Shown one piece after another: positions 56,021-64,000 of a stretch of DNA of 64,000 nt. The stretch is from Streptomyces sp. JH14 (GTDB lineage Bacteria > Actinomycetota > Actinomycetes > Streptomycetales > Streptomycetaceae). The notes beneath the pieces are model-generated. The model did no database searches and had not been told where the DNA came from. It worked only from the letters and a program-made list of their open reading frames with translations. The translations under genes were made by a program, and so were the position numbers. The stretch covers positions 1,488,001-1,552,000 of the forward strand of contig NZ_JAJNEL010000001.1 of the NCBI RefSeq assembly GCF_029428675.1, given 5' to 3'. Numbering within the stretch: position 1 is the stretch's first letter; each line of letters opens with the position of its first letter.

Positions 56021-56653
56021 ATGTCGACCCATGCAAAGCGTGAACGACTTCTGCTCGCCGACCTGTTGGAGGCGGCGGGCCCCGAAGCCCCGACCCTGTG
56101 CGAAGGCTGGACGACTCGCGACCTCGCCGCCCATGTGGTGGTTCGCGAGCGCCGCCCGGACGCGGCGGCCGGGGTGCTGCTGAGCCCGCTGAAGAGCCGG
56201 CTCGACCGGGTGCAGGCCGAATTCGCCGAGAAGCCGTACGAGGAGCTGATCCAGCTCATCCGTACGGGCCCGCCCCGGATGTCACCGTTCGGGCTGAAGC
56301 CGGTGGACGAGGCGGCCAACACGGTGGAGTTCTACATCCACGCCGAGGACGTGCGCCGGGCGCAGTCCGACTGGTCGCAGCGCGAGCTCGACCCGGTCTT
56401 CGCCGACGCCCTGTGGTCGCGCATGGAGAAGGCTGCGCGGCTGATGGGGCGCAAGGCCCCGGTGGGGCTGGTGCTGCGCCGCCCGGACGGACAGACGGCG
56501 GTGGCCCACAAGGGGACTCCGGTGGTGACGGTGACCGGGGAGCCGGGCGAGCTGCTGCTCTTCGCGTCGGGGCGCCAGGACGCGGCGCACGTGGAGCTGG
56601 AGGGCGACAAGGAGGCGGTCACCCGGGTGAGCAAGGCCCAGCTGGGCATGTAG
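56021..56653 (+). CDS. TIGR03085-family protein (MDMPI/DinB-like fold)
   Basis: This 210-residue protein has an N-terminal four-helix metal-binding domain of the mycothiol-dependent maleylpyruvate isomerase type. Conserved features are [20 protein letters not shown] and the His of [14 protein letters not shown]. The C-terminal half is strand-rich. Such proteins depend on mycothiol or act as scaffolds. It is conserved beside his genes in Streptomyces; the function is not known. Confidence 0.83.
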   Translation: MSTHAKRERLLLADLLEAAGPEAPTLCEGWTTRDLAAHVVVRERRPDAAAGVLLSPLKSRLDRVQAEFAEKPYEELIQLIRTGPPRMSPFGLKPVDEAANTVEFYIHAEDVRRAQSDWSQRELDPVFADALWSRMEKAARLMGRKAPVGLVLRRPDGQTAVAHKGTPVVTVTGEPGELLLFASGRQDAAHVELEGDKEAVTRVSKAQLGM

Positions 56654-56781
56654 GGCGTACGGGGCCGGCCGGCACGGAACCGCCCGGCGCAGCCGGCTGC
56701 CGGCCCGCCGGCGCCTGCGGGTGCCTGCGGGTGCCTCTCCCCCGTCCGGCGGTCGAGGACATCCTCAGCAAGTCCTGCGTT

Positions 56782-56808
56782 CGGGACCGGGGCAGCGCCC
56801 CGGTCCCG
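56782..56808. terminator. Stem-loop between convergent TIGR03085 and hisF genes
   Basis: CGGGACCGGGGC-AGC-GCCCCGGTCCCG is a 12-bp perfect stem with a three-base loop, 47 bases after the hisF stop and 128 after the other stop. It can act on both transcripts. Confidence 0.7.
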
Positions 56809-56855
56809 GGAAGGGGCGGGCCGAGGAACGGGAAACACCCCTGCCCGCCGCACCT

Positions 56856-57611
56856 TCAGCGAACCGGGTGCCCGGCCTCCCGCAGCGCGCCCTTGACTTC
56901 GGAGATCCGCAGATCACCGAAGTGGAAGACGGACGCGGCCAGCACCGCATCCGCCCCCGCCGCGATCGCCGGCGCGAAGTCCGCGAGCCGGCCCGCGCCC
57001 CCGGAGGCGACGACGGGGACCGTCACATGCGCGCGGACCGCCGCGATCATCTCGGTGTCGTAGCCGTCCTTCGTGCCGTCCGCGTCCATCGAGTTGAGCA
57101 GGATCTCGCCCGCACCCAGCTCGGCGGCGCGGTGCGCCCATTCGACGGCGTCGATGCCGGTGCCCCTGCGGCCGCCGTGCGTGGTGACCTCGAAGGTGCC
57201 CTCGGCGGTGCGCCGGGCGTCCACGGAGAGCACCAGCACCTGACGCCCGAACCGCTCGGCGATCTCCCGGATGAGCTCGGGGCGGGCGATGGCCGCGGTG
57301 TTGACGCCGACCTTGTCGGCACCGGCCCGCAGCAGCTTGTCGACGTCGTCGGCGGTGCGGACGCCGCCGCCGACGGTGAGCGGGATGAAGACCTGTTCGG
57401 CGGTGCGGCGCACCACGTCGTAAGTGGTCTCCCGGTCACCGCTGGACGCGGTGATGTCCAGGAAGGTCAGCTCGTCGGCGCCCTCGGCGTCGTACAGCTT
57501 CGCCATCTCGACGGGATCGCCCGCATCGCGCAGGTTCTGGAAGTTGACGCCCTTGACGACACGGCCGTTGTCGACGTCCAGGCACGGGATGACTCGTACC
57601 GCGAGACTCAT
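56856..57611 (-). CDS. hisF: Imidazole glycerol phosphate synthase cyclase subunit
   Basis: This 251-residue TIM barrel has catalytic Asp11 in [15 protein letters not shown] and the second Asp in [14 protein letters not shown]. The phosphate loops are GGGVRT and ASGGAGR. With HisH it makes IGP and AICAR. Its ATG overlaps the ridA stop (ATGA). It is the last gene of the hisD operon and is followed by a terminator. Confidence 0.97.
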   Translation of the reverse strand: MSLAVRVIPCLDVDNGRVVKGVNFQNLRDAGDPVEMAKLYDAEGADELTFLDITASSGDRETTYDVVRRTAEQVFIPLTVGGGVRTADDVDKLLRAGADKVGVNTAAIARPELIREIAERFGRQVLVLSVDARRTAEGTFEVTTHGGRRGTGIDAVEWAHRAAELGAGEILLNSMDADGTKDGYDTEMIAAVRAHVTVPVVASGGAGRLADFAPAIAAGADAVLAASVFHFGDLRISEVKGALREAGHPVR

Positions 57612-58006
57612 TGCGCACCTGCCCTGTAGGCCTCGATCTCGACCTCGACGACCAGGCTGGGGTCGACGAAACCGGACACGATGATCATGGAAGCCGCGGG
57701 GCGGACATCGTCGAACAGCTCCTTGTGAGCACGGCCGACCTCGTCCACGTCCCGGGCGTGTGTGAGGTACATCCGGGTACGGACGACGTCCTCGCGGCCG
57801 AGCCCCACCTGCTTCAGCGCGTCGAAGGCGACGTTGAAGGAGGTGACGGCCTGCTCGTACGGGCCGCCCGCGGAGATCTGCCCGCCCACCACCGACGTGC
57901 AGCCGGCCACCAGGACGAGCCCGTTGGACAGCTCCACCGCGCGGGCGTAACCGAACTTCTCCTCCCAGGGTGCGCCCGTGAAGACACGGCGTACGGGGTC
58001 GGTCAT
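57608..58006 (-). CDS. ridA: RidA-family (YjgF) enamine/imine deaminase
   Basis: This 132-residue RidA-like protein carries [19 protein letters not shown], with the Arg that binds the substrate carboxylate, and [21 protein letters not shown] at the C-terminal end. It hydrolyses reactive enamines and imines. It sits between priA and hisF with four-base overlaps at both sides. A role in protecting histidine or PLP enzymes from reactive intermediates is plausible (inference). Confidence 0.88.
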   Translation of the reverse strand: MTDPVRRVFTGAPWEEKFGYARAVELSNGLVLVAGCTSVVGGQISAGGPYEQAVTSFNVAFDALKQVGLGREDVVRTRMYLTHARDVDEVGRAHKELFDDVRPAASMIIVSGFVDPSLVVEVEIEAYRAGAQ

Positions 58007-58731
58007 GCGGAGACCGCCCGGAGCGCTTCCTCGAGGGTGAACGCCTTCGCGTACAGCGCCTTGCCGACGATCGCGCCCTCGACGCCGTCCGGCACGAGCG
58101 AGGCGATCGCGCGCAGGTCGTCCAGCGAGGAGACGCCGCCGGAGGCGACGACGGGCTTGTCGGTGGCGGCGCAGACGTTCTTCAGGAGCTCCAGGTTGGG
58201 GCCCTGCAGTGTGCCGTCCTTGGCGATGTCGGTGACGACGTAGCGGGCGCAGCCCTCGGAGTCGAGACGGGCGAGCGTCTCGTAGAGGTCGCCGCCGTCG
58301 CGGGTCCAGCCGCGCCCGCGCAGCGTCGTACCGCGGACGTCGAGGCCGACGGCGATCTTGTCGCCGTGCTCGGCGATGACCTTGGCGACCCACTCCGGGG
58401 TCTCCAGGGCGGCGGTGCCGAGGTTGACCCGGGTGCAGCCGGTGGCGAGGGCCGCGGCGAGCGAGGCGTCGTCACGGATGCCGCCGGACAGTTCGACCTT
58501 GATGTCCATGGAGCGGGCGACCTCGGCGATCTGCGCCCGGTTGTCACCGGTGCCGAACGCCGCGTCCAGGTCGACGAGGTGCAGCCATTCCGCGCCCGCC
58601 CGCTGCCAGGTGAGGGCGGCCTGCAGGGGGTCGCCGTACGAGGTCTCGGAGCCGGACTCGCCGTGCACGAGGCGGACGGCCTGGCCGTCGCGGACGTCGA
58701 CGGCGGGAAGGAGCTCAAGCGTGGTGGGCAT
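58003..58731 (-). CDS. priA: PriA: bifunctional HisA/TrpF isomerase
   Basis: This 242-residue (beta-alpha)8 isomerase has [20 protein letters not shown] with the first catalytic Asp, [10 protein letters not shown] and VVASGGVSS phosphate loops, and the second catalytic Asp in [11 protein letters not shown]. In actinobacteria without trpF this protein isomerises both ProFAR and PRA. Here trpC is not fused to trpF and no separate trpF is visible. It shares one base with the hisH stop. Confidence 0.93.
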   Translation of the reverse strand: MPTTLELLPAVDVRDGQAVRLVHGESGSETSYGDPLQAALTWQRAGAEWLHLVDLDAAFGTGDNRAQIAEVARSMDIKVELSGGIRDDASLAAALATGCTRVNLGTAALETPEWVAKVIAEHGDKIAVGLDVRGTTLRGRGWTRDGGDLYETLARLDSEGCARYVVTDIAKDGTLQGPNLELLKNVCAATDKPVVASGGVSSLDDLRAIASLVPDGVEGAIVGKALYAKAFTLEEALRAVSA

Positions 58732-59372
58732 CAGAGTGTTCCGATCCAGTTGGTCAGCAGCTGGGCGCCGGCATCGCCGGACTTCTCGGGGTGGAACTGG
58801 GTGGCCCACAGGGCGCCGTTCTCCACCGCGGCGACGAACGGCTCGCCGTGGGTGGCCCAGGTGACCCGGGGGGCACGGATCTTGGGGTTGGTGACTTCGA
58901 GGCCCCAGTCGTGCACGGCGTAGGAGTGCACGAAGTAGAACCGGGCCTCGGCGTCGAGTCCGGCGAAGAGCTCGGAGTCCTCCGGGGCTCGCACGGTGTT
59001 CCAGCCCATGTGCGGGACGATCGGGGCCTTCAGCGGGGTGACGGTGCCGGGCCATTCGTCGAGGCCCTCCGTCTCCACGCCGTGCTCGATGCCGCGCTCG
59101 AAGAGGATCTGCATGCCGACGCAGATGCCCATCACGGGCCGGCCGCCGGAGAGCCTGCGGCCGATGATCCATTCGCCGCGGGCCTTCTTCAGCCCCTCCA
59201 TGCAGGCGGAGAACGCGCCGACGCCGGGCACCAGCAGCCCGTCGGCGTTCATCGCCCTGTCGTAGTCGCGGGTGATCTCGACGTCCGCGCCGACGTGGGC
59301 GAGGGCGCGCTCGGCGGAACGGACGTTGCCGAAGCCGTAGTCGAAGACGACGACCTTCTTCTGGTCACTCAC
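58731..59372 (-). CDS. hisH: Imidazole glycerol phosphate synthase glutaminase subunit
   Basis: This 213-residue class I amidotransferase has nucleophile Cys in [10 protein letters not shown] and His/Glu in [13 protein letters not shown]. It supplies ammonia to HisF. It starts at a GTG with GAGGGAG six bases upstream. The 55-residue membrane protein gene ends 11 bases earlier. Confidence 0.95.
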   Translation of the reverse strand: MSDQKKVVVFDYGFGNVRSAERALAHVGADVEITRDYDRAMNADGLLVPGVGAFSACMEGLKKARGEWIIGRRLSGGRPVMGICVGMQILFERGIEHGVETEGLDEWPGTVTPLKAPIVPHMGWNTVRAPEDSELFAGLDAEARFYFVHSYAVHDWGLEVTNPKIRAPRVTWATHGEPFVAAVENGALWATQFHPEKSGDAGAQLLTNWIGTL

Positions 59373-59383
59373 AGGTCGCTCCC

Positions 59384-59551
59384 TCAGTCCCAGAGTCCCT
59401 GGATCCGCAAGGCACCTGCGACCAGGCACATCACGGACGCGATCCCGAGCAGCACGATGAGGCCCTTGGGCATCTTCTGCTTCGAGAAGGAGTAGACGCC
59501 GCCGGCCAGGAAGAGGCCGAGGACGATCAGTACGGTGTTGAGGCCGGTCAC
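59384..59551 (-). CDS. 55-residue membrane protein inside the his operon
   Basis: This small open frame reads [20 protein letters not shown], then [10 protein letters not shown] and a second hydrophobic stretch before the C terminus RIQGLWD. That predicts two membrane helices joined by a Lys-rich turn. It starts at a GTG that overlaps the hisB stop (GTGA) and ends 11 bases before hisH, so it is embedded in the operon without a gap. It is below common annotation size limits. Function unknown. Confidence 0.82.
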   Translation of the reverse strand: MTGLNTVLIVLGLFLAGGVYSFSKQKMPKGLIVLLGIASVMCLVAGALRIQGLWD

Positions 59552-60144
59552 AGGGCGCCCTTCGTGGACGGGAGGATTCCGGCAGCGCGCGGGTCGTGCT
59601 CACAGGCGTAGCGCAGGGCTCGGGCCAGCGCCTTGAACTGGCACTCCACGATGTGATGGGCGTTGCGGCCGTACGGGACGTGGACGTGCAGGGCGATCTG
59701 CGCCTGGGCGACGAACGACTCCAGGATGTGCCGGGTCATCGTCGTGTCGTACGAGCCGATCATCGGCGCGATGTTCTCCGGCTCGGTGTGCACCAGGTAG
59801 GGGCGGCCGGAGAGGTCGACGGTGACCTGGGCGAGCGACTCGTCCAGCGGGACGGTGCAGTTGCCGAAGCGGTAGATGCCGACCTTGTCGCCGAGCGCCT
59901 GCTTGAAGGCGGCGCCGAGGGCGAGGGCGGTGTCCTCGATGGTGTGGTGCGTGTCGATGTGCAGGTCGCCGTCGGTCTTCACGGTGAGGTCGAAGAGGCC
60001 GTGGCGGCCGAGCTGGTCGAGCATGTGGTCGTAGAAGCCGACCCCGGTCGACACATCGACCTTGCCGGTGCCGTCGAGGTTGACCTCGACGAGCACCGAC
60101 GTCTCCTTGGTGGTGCGTTCCACGCGGCCTACGCGGGGGCTCAT
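59548..60144 (-). CDS. hisB: Imidazoleglycerol-phosphate dehydratase
   Basis: This 198-residue monofunctional HisB has the manganese-binding motifs [14 protein letters not shown] and RNAHHIVE. It dehydrates IGP to imidazole acetol phosphate. There is no fused HisN phosphatase. It overlaps hisC upstream (ATGA) and the small membrane gene downstream (GTGA). Confidence 0.96.
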   Translation of the reverse strand: MSPRVGRVERTTKETSVLVEVNLDGTGKVDVSTGVGFYDHMLDQLGRHGLFDLTVKTDGDLHIDTHHTIEDTALALGAAFKQALGDKVGIYRFGNCTVPLDESLAQVTVDLSGRPYLVHTEPENIAPMIGSYDTTMTRHILESFVAQAQIALHVHVPYGRNAHHIVECQFKALARALRYACEHDPRAAGILPSTKGAL

Positions 60145-61262
60145 CCGTCGTGCTCCTTCTTGAGTTCGCGCACCGCATCGAGGAACGCGTCGTTCTCTGC
60201 CGGGGTCCCTGCGGAGACCCGCAGCCATCCCGGTACGCCGTTGTCCCGGACCAGGACGCCCCGGTCGAGGATCTGCTGCCAGGCGGTGTGGCTGTCGGCG
60301 AAGCGGCCGAACTGGACGAAGTTGGCGTCCGAGTCGGTCACCTCGAAACCGAGTGCGCGCAGCTCCGTGACGATCCGGTCGCGCTCGCTCTTGAGCTGGG
60401 CGACGTACCCGAGGAGCGTATCGGTGTGTTCCAGGGCGGCGAGCGCGGTGGCCTGGGTGATGGACGACAGGTGGTACGGCAGCCGCACCAGCTGGACGGC
60501 GTCCACGACCGCCGGGTCCGCCGCGAGGTAGCCGAGCCGCAGGCCGGCGGCGCCGAACGCCTTCGACATGGTGCGCGAGAGCACCAGGTTCGGCCGGCCC
60601 TCGATCAGCGGGAGCAGCGAGGGGTGGTGGCTGAATTCGCCGTACGCCTCGTCGACCACGACCATCGACGGCCTGGCGGCCTGGGCGGCGTCGTACAGCG
60701 CGCGGACGGTGTCCGCGTCGACGGCGGTGCCCGTGGGGTTGTTGGGCGAGGTGATGAAGACGACGTCCGGCCGATGTTCGGCGATGGCCTCGCGCGCCGC
60801 CGCGACATCGATGGTGAAGTCGTCCTTGCGCGGACCGGAGATCCATCCGGTGCCGGTACCGCGGGCGATGAGAGCGTGCATCGAGTACGAGGGCTCGAAA
60901 CCGATCGCGGTGCGTCCGGGGCCGCCGAAGGTCTGCAGCAGCTGCTGCAGCACCTCGTTGGAGCCGTTGGCCGCCCAGACGTTGGCGAGAGCGACCTCGT
61001 GCCCGGCGGTGCGGGTGAGGTAGCGGGCCAGCTCGGTACGGAGCTCGACGGCGTCCCGGTCGGGGTAGCGGTTGAGTGCGCGGGCGGCCTCGCGGACGCG
61101 CTCGGCGATCCGGTCGACGAGCGCCTCGGGGAGCGGGTACGGGTTCTCGTTGGTGTTCAGCCGGACGGCCACGTCGAGCTGGGGCGCTCCGTACGGGGAC
61201 TGTCCGCGGAGCTCGTCCCGGATCGGCAGGTCGTCGATACGGGTGGTGCTGCTGTTCGTCAC
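60141..61262 (-). CDS. hisC: Histidinol-phosphate aminotransferase
   Basis: This 373-residue PLP fold-type I enzyme has [12 protein letters not shown] near the N terminus, [21 protein letters not shown] with the PLP-nitrogen Asp, and the Schiff-base Lys in [16 protein letters not shown]. It transaminates imidazole acetol phosphate. It starts at a GTG in the hisD stop (GTGA). The much longer open frame through hisD is a shadow. Confidence 0.96.
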   Translation of the reverse strand: MTNSSTTRIDDLPIRDELRGQSPYGAPQLDVAVRLNTNENPYPLPEALVDRIAERVREAARALNRYPDRDAVELRTELARYLTRTAGHEVALANVWAANGSNEVLQQLLQTFGGPGRTAIGFEPSYSMHALIARGTGTGWISGPRKDDFTIDVAAAREAIAEHRPDVVFITSPNNPTGTAVDADTVRALYDAAQAARPSMVVVDEAYGEFSHHPSLLPLIEGRPNLVLSRTMSKAFGAAGLRLGYLAADPAVVDAVQLVRLPYHLSSITQATALAALEHTDTLLGYVAQLKSERDRIVTELRALGFEVTDSDANFVQFGRFADSHTAWQQILDRGVLVRDNGVPGWLRVSAGTPAENDAFLDAVRELKKEHDG

Positions 61263-62635
61263 TGCTGCGGGACCTTCCAGCCACTGTGCTCGTCCGGTTC
61301 GCCTCCGGCACGGTGCTCGTCCGGTTCGCCTCCGGCAAAACGAGCCTTGATTGCTGCGCCGTGGGCGGGGAGGTCCTCCGCCTCGGCAAGGGTGACCACG
61401 TGGTGCGCGACCTCGGCGAGCGCATCGCGGGTGTAGTCGACGATGTGGATGCCGCGCAGGAAGGACTGCACGGACAGACCCGAGGAGTGGCAGGCGCAGC
61501 CGCCGGTCGGCAGGACGTGGTTGGAGCCCGCGCAGTAGTCGCCGAGCGAGACCGGGGCCCACGGGCCGACGAAGATCGCTCCGGCGTTGCGGACCCGGCC
61601 GGCGACCGCGGCGGCGTCGGCCGTCTGGATCTCCAGGTGCTCGGCGGCGTACGCGTCGACGACCTTGAGGCCGTCCTCCAGGTCGTTGACCAGGACGATC
61701 GCGGACTGGCGGCCGGCCAGCGCGGGCTCGATCCGGTCGGTGACGTGCTTGCTCGCGGCGACCTGAGGCTTCAGTTCGGCCTCGGTGGCGGCGGCCAGCT
61801 CCTCGGAGTCGGTGACCAGGACCGCGGCGGCCATGGGGTCGTGCTCGGCCTGGCTGATCAGGTCCGCGGCGACGTGTACCGGGTCGGCGGTGGAGTCGGC
61901 GAGGATCGCGATCTCGGTGGGTCCGGCCTCGGCGTCGATGCCGATGCGGCCCTTGAGGAGGCGCTTGGCCGCGGCGACATAGATGTTGCCGGGGCCGGTG
62001 ACGAGGTTCACCGGAAGACATTCGGCCGTTCCGTACGCAAACATCGCGATGGCCTGGGCGCCACCGGCCGCGTACACCTCGTCGACGCCGAGCAGGGCGC
62101 AGGCGGCGAGGATGGTGGGGTGCGGCAGGCCGCCGAACTCCTTCTGCGGCGGGGAGGCGACGGCAATGCCCTCGACGCCCGCCTCCTGGGCCGGTACGAC
62201 GTTCATGACCACGGACGACGGGTAGACCGAGCGTCCGCCCGGCACATACAGGCCGACGCGCTCGACGGGCACCCACTTCTCGGTGACCGTGCCGCCGGGA
62301 ACGACCTGGGTGGTGTGCGTGGTGCGGCGCTGCTCGTGGTGGACGAGACGGGCGCGGCGGATCGACTCCTCGAGAGCGGCCCGCACGGCGGGATCCAGCC
62401 GCTCCAGCGCATCGGCGATCGCCGATGCCGGGACCCGGATCGATTCGAGCCGTACGCCGTCGAACTTCGCCCCCCAATCGATCACTGCCGCTGAGCCACG
62501 ATGGCGTACGTCCTCGCAGATGGGGCGCACCGTCTCCAGTGCGGCCTCCACGTCGAACTCGGCTCGGGGCAGCAGGTCGCGCAGGTCGCCGCCCTCGGGG
62601 AGGGCACCGCCGCGCAGATCGATTCGAGAGATCAC
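61259..62635 (-). CDS. hisD: Histidinol dehydrogenase
   Basis: This 458-residue HisD has [30 protein letters not shown] and [11 protein letters not shown], and zinc and catalytic residues in AEHLEIQT and [13 protein letters not shown]. It oxidises histidinol to histidine in two NAD-dependent steps. The C terminus carries a duplicated AGGEPDEH segment from a 27-bp tandem repeat at 61286-61337, beyond the normal end of the family. It is the first gene of the operon and starts at a GTG with only a weak ribosome site. Confidence 0.96.
   Translation of the reverse strand: MISRIDLRGGALPEGGDLRDLLPRAEFDVEAALETVRPICEDVRHRGSAAVIDWGAKFDGVRLESIRVPASAIADALERLDPAVRAALEESIRRARLVHHEQRRTTHTTQVVPGGTVTEKWVPVERVGLYVPGGRSVYPSSVVMNVVPAQEAGVEGIAVASPPQKEFGGLPHPTILAACALLGVDEVYAAGGAQAIAMFAYGTAECLPVNLVTGPGNIYVAAAKRLLKGRIGIDAEAGPTEIAILADSTADPVHVAADLISQAEHDPMAAAVLVTDSEELAAATEAELKPQVAASKHVTDRIEPALAGRQSAIVLVNDLEDGLKVVDAYAAEHLEIQTADAAAVAGRVRNAGAIFVGPWAPVSLGDYCAGSNHVLPTGGCACHSSGLSVQSFLRGIHIVDYTRDALAEVAHHVVTLAEAEDLPAHGAAIKARFAGGEPDEHRAGGEPDEHSGWKVPQQ
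61286..61337. repeat. 27-bp tandem duplication at the hisD 3' end
   Basis: GTGCTCGTCCGGTTCGCCTC at 61286 recurs exactly 27 bases later at 61313, the identity covering 25 bases. It encodes two copies of AGGEPDEH on the minus strand and ends 24 bases before the hisD stop. Confidence 0.88.
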
Positions 62636-62803
62636 ACCGCAATTCTCTCAGACCGCTTCCGGCAGCAGTCCGCCCGTATCACTGACTGATACATGTCCGG
62701 CCGTCACCGGCGACCACTCCCGGCCACAGCTGACCACTGGCGTTCACGGCGTCACACAGAGGGAACACAGTGGGCATAACAACTGCAAGCGGGAGGGGCC
62801 ACG

Positions 62804-64000
62804 GTGACCGAACCGCACAGCGATGACATTCCGGACGGTCTCAGCGCGGCCGAGCTGGGGATGTGGCAGGCCTTCCGGAACGGCAGCACCTACGATCTGC
62901 GCACCCGTGACACGGTCCGGGACGATCCGTTCGCGCCGACGATCTGGGGCGCGGAGCGCAGTGTGGATGCGCGGGTGGTCGCCCGGCTGCTGCTGAGCGG
63001 ACCGCCGGCCAGGCCCGGGCGTGTCGCCGCACTGAAGCTCCGGGGGGTACGGATCACCGGGACGCTGGATCTTGCGGGTGGTCGCGTCGCACCGTACGTG
63101 GAACTGACGGGGTGCCGTCTGGAGAACGAGGTGCTGCTGCCCGAGTGCCACTTCACGACATTGCGGATGGCCGGCTGCGCGGCGCCCCGGCTGGAGGCTG
63201 CGCGGCTGCGCACCGAGGGCGATCTGCATCTGCCGCGCTGCCGGATCGAGCGCGGGATCCGGCTCACGGACGCCCACATCGGCACGGATCTCCTGCTCAA
63301 CCAGATCGCGCTCGGGGCCGACCGGCAGGGCCGCGCCCTCGCCGGGGACGGGCTCACGGTCGCCCAGGACCTGCAGGCGGAGATGGTGGAGGCACGCGGC
63401 GAACTGAGTCTGCGCGGGGCGAAGGTCGGCGGTTCGATGAGCCTGCGCGGCAGCCGTCTGAAGGCCGGGCCGGGGCGGCGGGCGCTGAACGCCCCGCAGC
63501 TGACCGTGGAGCGCACGCTGTACATGACCGAGGCGTGGGTGAGCGTCGACACCGGCAACCAGGGGACCACTCCCCCGTACGGCATCGTCATGGCGCCGAC
63601 CCCGGCGCACGGCTCCCGCTCGCAGATCTTCGAGTGCCGCGGCGGGGTGCGGCTGGACGACGGCCGGTTCGGTGACGCGGTCGACCTGCACAAGGCACGG
63701 TTCGTCCTGACACCCCACGAGGAGCTGTCGCTGCGCCGGATCGTCACCCCGGAGCTGCGGTTCAACGCGGAGCGCCCCGAGGAGGGCAGGGTCGTGCTGA
63801 ACGGCGCGAAGGTCGTCACGCTGATCGACCTGTCGACCAGCTGGCCCGGACCGGGCGGTCTCGCGATGGGCGGCTTCGTGTACGAGAACCTCGTCCCGTA
63901 CGGGCACTTCCCCCTCTCCCGGCGCCTGGAGTGGGTGGCGGCGGCGACCCCGGAGTACGTGCCGGAACCGTACGAACGGCTGGCGGCCGTGCTGCGCAAC
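62804..64000 (+). CDS. Beta-helix/pentapeptide-like hypothetical protein, N-terminal 399 residues
   Basis: This open frame starts at a GTG with GGGAGGGG five bases upstream and runs off the right edge. From residue 60 on it has a regular period of about five residues with Leu/Val at fixed places, for example VRITGTLDLAGGRV, EGDLHLPRCRIERGIRLTDA and ARGELSLRGAKVGGSMSLRG. This suggests a right-handed beta-helix of the pentapeptide type. No signal peptide is visible. Similar large Streptomyces proteins end in membrane segments, which cannot be checked here. Function unknown. Confidence 0.75.
   Translation, partial: MTEPHSDDIPDGLSAAELGMWQAFRNGSTYDLRTRDTVRDDPFAPTIWGAERSVDARVVARLLLSGPPARPGRVAALKLRGVRITGTLDLAGGRVAPYVELTGCRLENEVLLPECHFTTLRMAGCAAPRLEAARLRTEGDLHLPRCRIERGIRLTDAHIGTDLLLNQIALGADRQGRALAGDGLTVAQDLQAEMVEARGELSLRGAKVGGSMSLRGSRLKAGPGRRALNAPQLTVERTLYMTEAWVSVDTGNQGTTPPYGIVMAPTPAHGSRSQIFECRGGVRLDDGRFGDAVDLHKARFVLTPHEELSLRRIVTPELRFNAERPEEGRVVLNGAKVVTLIDLSTSWPGPGGLAMGGFVYENLVPYGHFPLSRRLEWVAAATPEYVPEPYERLAAVLRN

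Noticed and set aside
60141..62642. An 833-codon minus-strand frame that looks like a HisD-HisC fusion
   Set aside because: The N-terminal half is an out-of-frame reading of hisD. The true hisD and hisC are separate and GTGA-coupled.

Overview
The window reads as a chromosomal segment of a Streptomyces-type actinomycete. The DNA is very GC-rich, coding is dense with G/C-biased third positions, GTG starts are frequent, and genes are often coupled through ATGA, GTGA or TGATG junctions. The his-trp-lgt-glt gene content and a TrpM-like gene between trpC and trpB also fit Streptomyces. I saw no rRNA, tRNA, CRISPR array, insertion sequence or replication origin.

Layout. (1) 1-8284, minus strand: a tightly coupled aromatic-catabolism operon (reductase, ThDP enzyme, two SDRs, cupin, alpha/beta hydrolase, aspartate-dehydrogenase-like protein, extradiol dioxygenase, aldehyde dehydrogenase), with a divergent MFS transporter at 8607-10034. 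(2) 10112-14984: small accessory genes, namely a DHFR-like reductase, a stand-alone chorismate mutase, an AraC regulator divergent from a GH35 beta-galactosidase, and an unassigned HExxH/zinc-ribbon protein. (3) 15123-26880: a split cluster resembling the KstR2 regulon of mycobacteria, which degrades the last two steroid rings (HIP pathway). It holds an Rv3548c-like SDR, echA20, ipdA, ipdB, ipdC, fadA6, kstR2, ipdF, fadE31 and fadE32 homologues. A DEAD-box helicase and a cold-shock protein lie in its middle. Two near-identical 17-bp operators sit in its two divergent promoter regions. (4) 26919-31353: a MarR/DoxX divergent pair with three repeated operators, an FMN-type pyridoxamine-oxidase-fold protein, HutD, a vWA protein and a zinc-finger rhomboid protease. 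(5) 31509-38641: gltBD (glutamate synthase) and a VIT/CCC1-type transporter. (6) 38906-46821: seven coupled plus-strand genes, namely four ADP-ribosylglycohydrolase paralogues, a ribokinase, a class III CoA-transferase and a CitE-type lyase. (7) 46988-62635, minus strand: lgt, a DsbA-like thioredoxin, trpA-trpB-trpM-trpC, small membrane proteins, trpE, hisI and the hisD-C-B-H-priA-ridA-hisF operon with a 55-residue membrane protein inside it. (8) The right edge cuts a beta-helix-like protein.

How the genes work together. The his and trp genes use PriA as the shared isomerase, and no trpF is seen. gltBD supplies glutamate and has a GlnR-like half-site upstream. Region 3 appears to be a self-regulated catabolic module: IpdF, IpdC, EchA20, IpdAB and FadA6 correspond to the ring-opening steps worked out in M. 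tuberculosis and Rhodococcus. FadD3 and FadE30 homologues are not in this window.

Region 6 is the strongest candidate for an undescribed system. Its content suggests, by inference only, catabolism of a glycosylated or ribosylated hydroxy acid: glycosidic cleavage, sugar phosphorylation, CoA activation of the aglycone, then carbon-carbon cleavage.
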